The notes under the pieces were generated by a model. The model saw only the letters and a program-made list of their open reading frames with translations. It was not told the origin of the DNA and did no database searches. Positions 1-6,429 of a DNA stretch of 13,099 bases are shown here, piece after piece; position 1 is the stretch's first letter; the number at the start of each line of letters is the position of its first letter. Source of the stretch: Stramenopiles sp. TOSAG23-3. Taxonomy: Eukaryota > Sar. The DNA is taken from assembly GCA_900128585.1 (NCBI GenBank), contig LT642643.1, forward strand, positions 1 to 13,099, written 5' to 3'. The translations under genes were made by a program, and so were the position numbers.

Positions 1-887
1 GGACTTCATCCTCATCATTCATAATTCTATCATCTGGAACACAATGCTACTTCTATATGATGAAAGAAGAAAGGACGAAATATGCATTTCAAACAAGCAT
101 TTTTACCCAAATTGTTACTTTTCTAAAGGTACGGTATTAGAATCACAGAGAAAAGTAGACAAGATAATTGCTCACTTCAAGTTCAGGCACCTTCCTCTAG
201 ATGATTAACAGCTTTTTGGGATCGCACGAGTGTAAAACGCGTCTCTCTTTTTATAAATCTTAAAAGTCCGGAGAAAATGGCGAATATCTCGCATTTTAGT
301 GGCCCAAAGGGAGCCCAGAATGAACTAGAGGTGTACGAAATGTGCGCGATCCCAAAAAGTTGCGCATTGCAACAATTTGCACGTTGCAAAAAAAATGGGT
401 CGAAAAGCTCAAACCGTTTACTCTGCAGTTCTATTTATGTCCCTCAAGATTAACCGTTATTTTGGGCATTTATCCAGACTTTGTGGCGAATAGTTTGGAT
501 TTGAGTTTGAAAAATGCTCAACAACCAAATCTCGTCTAGTTCATAATAACTTTATAGATTTAATAAAGTATAAATACAGGTAATAGCATGGAAGTAAAAA
601 TTCCTTCATTTCTTCATACATCGCGAAATCCAACATCAATTTTTATCACTACAACAAATATTTACGTGAGAAACAATAATCAGAATAGAAAATTATGCGT
701 TTTTTCCAAAAATATCGAAAATGACGCTTGCTCCCCCTTAATATAGGCCTCGTATATATTTCCATCCCGTTTTTTTCCCCTTCCTCCTCTTTCCTCTTCT
801 TCCTTTTTTTTATTACTCAGAGATAAGAGAGAGAGGAGCAGAGGAGGTCAGAGGAGGAGATACTTCTTCTCTTTTATTATTTTATTA
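1..887. other. AT-rich non-coding region
   Basis: No convincing gene is visible. Short open frames at 183-389 (-) and 342-539 (+) begin at TTG or GTG rather than ATG and resemble nothing I recognise. The stretch 180-540 is somewhat less AT-rich than its surroundings and contains the inverted repeat listed separately, so it could be a decayed element. From about 770 the sequence turns into C/T-rich and then GAG/AGG-rich simple sequence that leads into the pyrimidine tract. Confidence 0.6.
212..359. repeat. Imperfect inverted repeat, arms 212-229 and 342-359
   Basis: The left arm CTTTTTGGGATCGCACGA (212-229) is matched on the opposite strand by GTGCGCGATCCCAAAAAG (342-359). The core CTTTTTGGGATCGC pairs fully, and the right arm carries an extra CG step. 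The arms enclose about 112 bases with no ORF of note. A second small inverted repeat, TTGCAAC (367-373) with GTTGCAA (383-389), follows directly. The arrangement could be the remnant of a small TIR-bearing element, but I see no target-site duplication, so this remains a guess. Confidence 0.4.
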
Positions 888-1060
888 TTTCTTCTTTCTT
901 CTTCTTTCTTTCTTTCTTTCTTTCTTCTTTTTCTTTTTCTTTTTCTTCTTTCTTCTTCTTCTTCTTCTTTCTTCTTCTTCTTCTTCTTTCTTCTTCTTTC
1001 TTCTTCTTCTTCTTCTTCTTCTTCTTTTTCTTCTTCTTTCTTCTTCTTCTTCTTCTTTTC
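888..1060. repeat. 173-nt homopyrimidine (TTC/TTTC) microsatellite
   Basis: The + strand is pure C/T from 888 to 1060, mostly TTC triplets mixed with TTTC and T5C units. It continues with a few G interruptions to about 1076. Such polypurine-polypyrimidine tracts can form triplex (H-DNA) structures and are prone to length slippage. It ends about 370 bp upstream of the DPH2 start codon. Confidence 0.95.
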
Positions 1061-1432
1061 GTCGTTCTTCTTCTTCGCGGAAAAAATTATTTTTTTAATA
1101 ATAAATAAATAAAAATAATAAATATAATTTTTTTAAAACTTCTTCTTTTATTATTTTTAACATTAACACACAATGGATTAATCGAATGGCCTTGCTTGGT
1201 ACAACAGTAATAATAATTGTGGTTCTGTGCATTATATGTAGAACTAGGATAGATATCTACAAGTCATTGAATGAAAATGTAGAGTATACAGTAACGTGAC
1301 GATGAAAGACATTTTTGCATTTTGATTACCATCGAGGGTTTGATGATTTTACGCTCTCGTTTTTTTTTTGTACAAAAAGTGCAACGAAAGAACACGGTAT
1401 AGTTGCTTCTGTGGCGCTTGCTCTTGGAAGGG
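1061..1432. promoter_or_regulatory. Presumed DPH2 upstream region, no clear promoter motif
   Basis: This is AT-rich DNA between the pyrimidine tract and the DPH2 start codon. It has A/T runs (about 1081-1160), a T10 run near 1361-1370 and a weak GTATAC at about 1286. No strong TATA box at a plausible distance and no recognisable factor site is seen. Base composition becomes coding-like from about 1385, which suggests a short 5' UTR of some tens of bases. Confidence 0.35.
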
Positions 1433-3403
1433 ATGGCGGCGTCGGTGGCGATAGAGTTTGATGACGGCTCGAAAGTAATCAAACGAAAAATAGAGGAAAG
1501 CGATCTGTTCACCTCCAGTCTAGGACTTTTACCGAAACCCAACAGTCGAAAAGAGCAAAATGTAGAAAATGGATTCCAAGGATCGGAGGAAGAGTTTCAT
1601 ACTTTTTATGACACGGATGGTGTGACGGCGTTCATACAAGAGGGAAAGTATCGACGGGTGGGGTTTCAGCTCCCCGACGCCTTTTTACCAGACGCGCCTC
1701 GTATATTGCATGCAGTGAGCACCCGCCTGGATGGGCGTGGGCAGGAAAGTGTCACTAGCAGCGAATTGAACGGCAAAGGCGAAGACTCACGGACTACGTG
1801 CTTCGTTCTTGGCGACACTTCGTATGGCGAATGCTGCGTAGACGAAGTCAACGCAGAGCACTTGGGTGCGGACGCAATAGCACATTACGGCCCTTCCTGT
1901 TTGCAGCCCACTTCTCGACTTCCGGTGCGATACGTGTTCGGAAAATCGCCGATTAACGTTGCCGACTGCGTAGGCAAGTGCGTTTTTCACTGCAAGGCAA
2001 TGGACACAGTCAAGGTGACTTCAGTTTTGTTTCTTCACGACGTTGAGTATGCCTACGCAATGGAGGCTGTAGTATCGGAGGTCGAAAAAGATGATGGCAA
2101 ATGGGAGGGGAAGAAAGTATACGTGGCTCTCACGAGGCTTGAAAGCGCGACGGGAGAGATTGAGGACGGGAAAGCTTTATCGTCGGCAAATGGGTCGACG
2201 TATCTTATAGAGGGCCAGCACTTGAACCTAGGAGATGGCTCTGGCGAAAATTTTAAGCTTGGGGACAATGTTTTGATTTATTACGTCGGCACGGAGGGCC
2301 CACGGCTTGTTCGCTTGGCCATGCGATACTCGAACAACCCGTTTCTTGTGTACGACCCACGGGCGGGGGACGGTGCAGACCGCGTAGTTGTGCCAGCGAT
2401 GCAGAAAGCTGCGCGAATGGTTCAAAAGCGCTACTTTCAGGTGCAAAAGGCCAAAGATGCTAGGATTTTTGGAATATTGATCGGGACTTTGTCTGTGTCA
2501 CGGTATCGGGATATTTTGAAGCGGGTGAGGGAGTTGCTCAAGCGAATGGGAAGGAAGCACTACACATTCATCGTCGGCAAGGTGAACGTCGCAAAGCTTG
2601 CCAACCACCCAGAAGTAGACGTGTACTGCTTAATTGCTTGCCCGCAAAACTCGTTGCTGGACAGCAAAGAGTTTTACAAGCCCGTCGTCACGCCGTATGA
2701 GTTGGAGCTCGCGCTCGCCCCAAAGCGTGTCTGGGACGGGTCGTATTCGACTAATTTTTTAGACCTTTTGCCTCCAGGAACCGCGTTTCTGGAAAAGAAC
2801 ACAAGCGCAGAGGAAGAAAACAATAGGCGTGGAGTGAAGTCCGACGGAAAGGTGCGCCCAGTTGAGCTGCCGTCTGCGATGGGCGAGCAAGGCAGTGATG
2901 GCGAAGATAGCGAGATTCCTTACATGTCGTTGGTGGACGGAACGTTGAAATCGTTGCGCCATACTCAAGAATCATCCAACGTAGCAGTTTGCGACTCGAG
3001 CGATCTGACCGTCTACGCAGAGCACTCGACTATTGCTGTGCAAGACGCAGCAGGCTACATGGCCGCCAAACGGACGTTCAAAGGTCTCGAGCAGCGATTA
3101 GGGGAGACAGCGCCAATGAAAGCTGTCCATGGGCTGTCGGGGATAGCGCGTAATTACAAAACAGAAGTAGCCAAAAGGGAAGGAGCGGTGCCGGCAGCTG
3201 GGATCTCGTCGGCGGCACGGGCGCCGTTGACGAGGGTCCAAACAAGCACTCTTAAAAAAGAGTCACCACCAGTGTCGAAAGCCAGTGTAGAAGACAGCAG
3301 CAGCGACGACGAGGAGGGGGAAGGAGGTGGTGGTAGAGGAACGATGATGGTGCCACTTTTTGCCGGAGATAGCAGTGACGATAGCAGCAGCGAAGAAAAC
3401 TAA
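1433..3403 (+). CDS. DPH2: Diphthamide biosynthesis protein 2 (2-(3-amino-3-carboxypropyl)histidine synthase subunit 2)
   Basis: The product is 656 aa. In the known pathway Dph2 pairs with Dph1 in the cytosol. This Fe-S, SAM-dependent complex moves the 3-amino-3-carboxypropyl group of SAM onto a histidine of elongation factor 2, the first step of diphthamide synthesis. Visible family features: FYD...F..GKYRRVGFQLPD (about 58-82), GDTSYGECCVDE (127-138), HYGPSCLQPTSRLPV (151-165) and IACPQNSLLD (401-410). The HYGPSCL.PT...PV form points to DPH2 rather than DPH1, which usually reads HYGHSCL. Candidate cluster cysteines are C134/C135, C156 and C403. GLEQRLGE and GLSGIARNY (551-575) match the usual DPH2 C-terminus. 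The protein is longer than the roughly 490-530 residues of animal and yeast forms. Extra length lies in an insertion at about 96-122 and in a Ser/Asp/Glu tail (617-656) that looks like casein kinase 2 substrate. The frame opens upstream at a TTG (1403), but ATG 1433 is the first ATG and has G at -3 and +4. No intron is visible. Confidence 0.93.
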   Translation: MAASVAIEFDDGSKVIKRKIEESDLFTSSLGLLPKPNSRKEQNVENGFQGSEEEFHTFYDTDGVTAFIQEGKYRRVGFQLPDAFLPDAPRILHAVSTRLDGRGQESVTSSELNGKGEDSRTTCFVLGDTSYGECCVDEVNAEHLGADAIAHYGPSCLQPTSRLPVRYVFGKSPINVADCVGKCVFHCKAMDTVKVTSVLFLHDVEYAYAMEAVVSEVEKDDGKWEGKKVYVALTRLESATGEIEDGKALSSANGSTYLIEGQHLNLGDGSGENFKLGDNVLIYYVGTEGPRLVRLAMRYSNNPFLVYDPRAGDGADRVVVPAMQKAARMVQKRYFQVQKAKDARIFGILIGTLSVSRYRDILKRVRELLKRMGRKHYTFIVGKVNVAKLANHPEVDVYCLIACPQNSLLDSKEFYKPVVTPYELELALAPKRVWDGSYSTNFLDLLPPGTAFLEKNTSAEEENNRRGVKSDGKVRPVELPSAMGEQGSDGEDSEIPYMSLVDGTLKSLRHTQESSNVAVCDSSDLTVYAEHSTIAVQDAAGYMAAKRTFKGLEQRLGETAPMKAVHGLSGIARNYKTEVAKREGAVPAAGISSAARAPLTRVQTSTLKKESPPVSKASVEDSSSDDEEGEGGGGRGTMMVPLFAGDSSDDSSSEEN

Positions 3404-3414
3404 AAAATGGGCGC

Positions 3415-3440
3415 GTGCGCTCACCGCACCGCGATCCGTG
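3415..3440 (+). other. GC-rich motif just after the DPH2 stop, resembling the one after the scramblase gene
   Basis: Twelve bases after the TAA stop the sequence reads GTGCGC then TCACCGC, followed eight positions later by GATCCGTG context. An equivalent arrangement, GTGCGCGTTCACCGC then GATCGTG, follows the scramblase stop at 12195-12223. It presumably lies in the 3' UTR. The function is unknown and chance similarity is possible. Confidence 0.3.
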
Positions 3441-3511
3441 GCCACATTCTCGTAAAGTACTTTCGTTATGAAAAAACAAATTATATATGATAGTATGTTT
3501 TAAGACTCTCA

Positions 3512-3602
3512 TTTTAATGATATCATACATTAAATAACAGCCAATTTTCTTGTTTTTAATGATATCATACTAAATAAAAAATAATTATATGATACTAAAT
3601 AA
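3512..3602. repeat. Degenerate tandem copies of an AT-rich element with palindromic ATGATATCAT core
   Basis: The 17-mer TTTTAATGATATCATAC occurs exactly at 3512-3528 and again at 3554-3570, 42 bp apart. A third, shortened copy (TATATGATACTAAATAAA) ends near 3602. Each copy is followed by TAAATAA-type sequence. The second is preceded by CAGCCAATTTTCTTG (3538-3552). Related copies, also with CAGCCAAT, lie in the convergent spacer at 6213-6339. The position between the 3' ends of DPH2 and STN1 suits a 3'-end or termination role, or a small dispersed repeat. Neither is shown. Confidence 0.75.
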
Positions 3603-3692
3603 AAAGCAAAATGTAAGAATCTTTACTTCCTTCTTGTACTACGTTCTGTTGTATGTGTGCGTGCAAAAAACACCCCTGCCCCCGCTGCACTA

Positions 3693-4316
3693 TTAGTCGT
3701 TGCCGTCTCCTTTTTCGCTTTTCGGGGGCGGCACAGAAAATCGCTCTACGCCAGTTGATTGCTTGCAATAGTCCGTTTTGTTCAATTTCAAAATTTCAGT
3801 CCACGCAAACAGCTCTTCATTCGGGTCACTAGACAATTTGCGCATGTTCTCTATCCTGATTTCCCGAACGCAAACCTCCGGGGGAAAATTTTTCACCAGC
3901 ACGTCACGTGACCTATAGTTCTCCTGTTGAACACAGACTTTCCCAATAATTGCAACTGTATCCCCCAGGTGGTACATAGCTCGGTGCTCTTCCATTGCTT
4001 GGTATTCGTTCCAAAAGCATAGGCAATGGGCAAATCCCGTGCCATCATCTATTGTGTACTTCGACACCTTCCCAAACGATTTGATTCGCACAATTACCCC
4101 GGTCACTTCAACCATTTGGATCGGACGGTAAGGGCCGAGACCGACCTTTAAAAAATGCGCATTCTTAAACCCCTGGGCGCAGACCAGTTTGTCTATTTGA
4201 AAGGCAAATATTTTCGCGTGCCCCCAGTACAACGGATCTAACCCCCAGCAATAAGGCTCAAGCAACCGTTCCGAGGTCTCCCCAAGGCTTGGATTTGGCG
4301 CAGAAATCTCACTCAT
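3693..4316 (-). CDS. STN1: CST complex subunit STN1, OB-fold-only form
   Basis: The product is 207 aa. STN1 binds TEN1 and CTC1 (Cdc13 in yeast) to form the RPA-like CST complex. CST protects telomeric single-stranded DNA in the nucleus and recruits DNA polymerase alpha-primase for C-strand fill-in. The evidence is the N-terminal CWGLDPLYWGHAKIFAFQI segment (23-41), typical of the lead-in to the STN1 OB fold. It is followed by an OB fold at about 65-160: VEVTGVIVRIKSFGKVSKYTI, DDGTG at 90-94, HCLCFW at 97-102, and GDTVAIIGKV at 118-127. A final helix, DPNEELFAWTEILKL (164-178), also fits. The C-terminal winged-helix domains of animal and yeast STN1 are absent; the gene stops 29 residues after that helix, as in the short plant proteins. 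The ATG at 4316-4314 has AAA upstream. The gene is convergent with DPH2 and unrelated in function. TEN1 or another small OB-fold protein is a less likely alternative. Confidence 0.87.
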   Translation of the reverse strand: MSEISAPNPSLGETSERLLEPYCWGLDPLYWGHAKIFAFQIDKLVCAQGFKNAHFLKVGLGPYRPIQMVEVTGVIVRIKSFGKVSKYTIDDGTGFAHCLCFWNEYQAMEEHRAMYHLGDTVAIIGKVCVQQENYRSRDVLVKNFPPEVCVREIRIENMRKLSSDPNEELFAWTEILKLNKTDYCKQSTGVERFSVPPPKSEKGDGND

Positions 4317-4816
4317 TTTTGCCGAATAATTATTGTTTTACCGTACTTCGCCCTCCCCCCCCCCTATGGCATTTCTATACGTAAACCTTCTAGACTAATA
4401 CAACCCACTTCCAATTCACTGTGTTTATCCACTCACTACCCCAGGAAAAAAATAACCAAAACTTGACGATAAATCCGGTATAAACTTTTCTATGCATGCA
4501 TTTAAACCTCCATTCTTCCGCGAGACTATTCAATTGAAAAATTGTTCTTCAAAGCAGACTTTATAGTCGTCTATATATATACTAACATCTTCTATTATTA
4601 TTATAAATTATTTTCTTCGATCTTTTTTTTTGGACGTTTCCGTAGATAGAGTTTTGGGCCACCAAGTCGTCTTGATCAATAAAATGTTAATGATGTGCTC
4701 TCGCTCTCATTGTGTGATGTTGTTGTTTGTTGTTGTGATTATGATCTGGGATCTGGTGGGGGAGGATGGTGACAAGAAGAAGAAAGAAAAAATCAGAAAG
4801 AGCTTCTTCTTCTTCT

Positions 4817-4860
4817 ACGAGGCGTAAGGCGGCGTACGAGGCGAGGCGTACGACGCGTAC
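4817..4860. repeat. GC-rich cluster of CGAGGCGTA / GGCGTACGA repeats
   Basis: In an AT-rich spacer, CGAGGCGTA occurs exactly at 4818-4826 and 4842-4850. The overlapping GGCGTACGA occurs at 4831-4839 and 4845-4853. The cluster includes the palindromes CGTACG (twice) and ACGCGT. It could be a cluster of factor-binding sites for one of the divergent genes, or a short degenerate tandem repeat. Confidence 0.7.
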
Positions 4861-5349
4861 AAAATGAACGAAATATTTATACGTAGTATTAAAGAATATA
4901 TAAATACCATTGTGGTAACTGGGATAGACCACCACATTCAACATTTTTTCAGAAGAAGTAATTTTTTAGAACTAAAATAAGAAGAAAGAAGAAAAGAAAA
5001 AATTTTAGTCTTGAAGAAAGCTGATGAAAAAAATAAAAAAAGTAAAATGTATTCTAATTGCTTAAATAAGTACTATTATAGAGTACTAGAAATGGATATT
5101 TATAATACCTTTATTTTTTTATAAAAAAAATGTTGAAGAAGAAAAAAAGAAGAGGTTTTGTGCGTGACAATTCCAAATGCTCTGCTTATGTTATTTAATA
5201 GAAACAAAGGTGAGCTATAATATTAATATTTTTTGTTTTGTTTTCAAAGAAGAAGATATCATCACATCACATCACACCACACCAGACGACGAACGACAAT
5301 GAAAAAATAATATTTAATAAAATTAATACGAGGACACTACACATCACAC

Positions 5350-5377
5350 CACTACCACCGGGTAAAGTGTGGTAGTG
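5350..5377. repeat. Perfect 9-bp hairpin
   Basis: CACTACCAC (5350-5358) pairs exactly with GTGGTAGTG (5369-5377) across a 10-nt loop. It lies about 180 bp upstream of the ATG of the basic hypothetical gene and just before the TATA-like stretch. It could be a dyad binding site, or simply a by-product of the CAC-rich sequence here. Confidence 0.6.
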
Positions 5378-5409
5378 CGCAGTCGAAGTACACAGTCATA
5401 GTTCCAATG

Positions 5410-5417
5410 TATATAAA
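5410..5417 (+). promoter_or_regulatory. TATA-like sequence upstream of the basic hypothetical gene
   Basis: TATATAAA followed by TAAATG lies 140-147 bp upstream of the chosen ATG (5557). If it is the TATA box, transcription would start near 5440 and leave a leader of roughly 115 nt. An ATG at 5436 belongs to an overlapping frame that stops at 5639 and could then act as an upstream ORF. This is a weak call because such AT sequence is common in the spacer. Confidence 0.3.
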
Positions 5418-5556
5418 TAAATGTTCAAGGAGAACATGAAGAGAAAGCTATTGAAAATACAATTTAACAATTCCAGAGACGAAGACACCTCGTATGGATA
5501 TCTAGAGTCTAGGTGGCAAGCACGTAGAACGATTTTATTAGGGATTGAGTGTGAAC

Positions 5557-6186
5557 ATGGGAGGCATGGATCGGTATGGGGGTATGAAAAAGCGAAGGCA
5601 CACTTTCCCCCCTCGCCCCGCGAACAACGCTGGCTGTAGTGATGCTTTGGGCAATGGAAACGCAGGCTCGATTGCACAAAACGGTAATGGCGATTCCTCC
5701 GTGGACCTGCGTGCAAAGTACAAGGCCTTCCTGGTAAATAACAAGAACAAACGACAGGCAGCGCACAACGCAAAATGCCCAAAGTCGCCTCGGAGCGAAA
5801 GTTTGACTCGGTTCAAACAAATGCAACACCAACTTTCGGAGCACATAAAAGCTCTTATAAAGAAAAATTTCCTCGAGGGCGCGGAAAAAATCAAAAGGTC
5901 AAATTTGTCTGAGAACCAGAAGCATCAAATGTCACAGAGGCTACTCGACAGGCTCAACTTCCAACTGACTCGCGCGTACCTTGTCGAATTAAAGAAGTTA
6001 AAGTCGAAGTTTGCAGAAGCATTATTTTACGATAATGCAGTAAAACGGAAAAAAAATAGAGGCAGGACGATGTTCCAGCCTTTCTTGTTCGAGATCAAGG
6101 AGATTGATGCCCGTCAGGACTCGAATAGTTCTGGGTGTAGGGAGACCTGCCATTCCAGGTGTTACAAGAGAGCAAACTCCAGGTAA
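5557..6186 (+). CDS. Hypothetical basic helical protein
   Basis: The product is 209 aa and I do not recognise its family. The frame opens at TTG 5545, but ATG 5557 has A at -3 and G at +4 and is preferred. The first 50 residues are Gly/Asn-rich and look disordered, with a basic KKRRH patch at 11-15. Residues about 83-165 are rich in Lys, Gln, Leu and Glu and predict as long helices, possibly coiled coil (LSEHIKALIKK, LDRLNFQLTRAYLVELKKLK). They end in a basic KRKKNRGR cluster (163-170), a possible nuclear localisation signal. A short hydrophobic strand, FQPFLFEIKEI (173-183), follows. The tail has three spaced Cys (C194, C198, C202). Coding is favoured by base composition above the flanks and by the lack of a better reading on the other strand. 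The last codons read CCAG/GTAAAT, a perfect splice-donor look-alike at 6183, so a spliced C-terminus cannot be excluded. The gene converges with the kinesin gene. Confidence 0.58.
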   Translation: MGGMDRYGGMKKRRHTFPPRPANNAGCSDALGNGNAGSIAQNGNGDSSVDLRAKYKAFLVNNKNKRQAAHNAKCPKSPRSESLTRFKQMQHQLSEHIKALIKKNFLEGAEKIKRSNLSENQKHQMSQRLLDRLNFQLTRAYLVELKKLKSKFAEALFYDNAVKRKKNRGRTMFQPFLFEIKEIDARQDSNSSGCRETCHSRCYKRANSR

Positions 6187-6212
6187 ATTTATCCAGGGAG
6201 ATGGCTTCGTGT

Positions 6213-6339
6213 TATCAGCCAATTATCTGTTTTTAATGAAACGTACTATGATATATCGTTATGCATTTTGGTAAGTACTTTGTACGTGATAAAATATCAG
6301 CCAATTTTTCGTTTTTAAATAATGATATCATAATAAATA
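6213..6339. repeat. Two further copies of the CAGCCAATT...ATGATATCAT element
   Basis: TATCAGCCAATT begins at 6213 and again at 6295, an offset of 82 bp. Each copy continues into a CTG/TCG plus TTTTTAA run. The second copy goes on to AATGATATCATA (6321-6332) and TAAATAA, as in the DPH2-STN1 spacer. The first copy diverges after TTTTTAATGA and has only ATGATATATCG downstream. The orientation is the same as in the 3538-3578 copy, reading away from the + strand gene stop. Confidence 0.72.
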
Positions 6340-6429
6340 ATATTCATAACTTCTGTTTTCATGCATGCGGCGATTTCTTTTGATGGAACAAGAAACTCCG
6401 TGGGGTATGGCCGCATTTGGCATTCTTAT

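Larger units (their letters stand above)
4317..5556. other. Divergent intergenic region between STN1 and the basic hypothetical gene
   Basis: About 1.2 kb of AT-rich DNA must contain both promoters. Visible elements are a C10 run on the + strand (4355-4364) about 40 bp upstream of the STN1 ATG, a GC-rich repeated island (4817-4860), CA/CAC-rich simple sequence (about 5262-5290), a hairpin (5350-5377) and a TATA-like stretch (5410-5417). Short open frames at 4630-4827 (+, TTG start) and 4687-4944 (-) have low-complexity or unremarkable translations and are not taken as genes. Confidence 0.6.

Noticed and set aside
183-539. Two short open frames (183-389 minus, 342-539 plus)
   Set aside because: Both begin at non-ATG codons (TTG, GTG), overlap each other and the inverted repeat, and have no recognisable protein features.
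4630-4944. Short open frames on both strands (65 and 85 codons)
   Set aside because: The + frame starts at TTG. Both translations are dominated by simple sequence (Lys- or Phe/His-rich) and lie in AT-rich spacer.
5421-5639. A 72-codon ATG frame overlapping the start of the basic hypothetical gene
   Set aside because: It uses a different frame and ends inside the better-supported gene. I tried a short intron (about 5513 to 5541) to join them, but it gave an implausibly small intron and the wrong frame. Kept only as a possible upstream ORF.
5396-5894. Three minus-strand open frames opposite the basic hypothetical gene
   Set aside because: Cys/His/Pro-rich mixtures without domain features, mutually overlapping. 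The + strand reading has a proper ATG context and coherent helical content.
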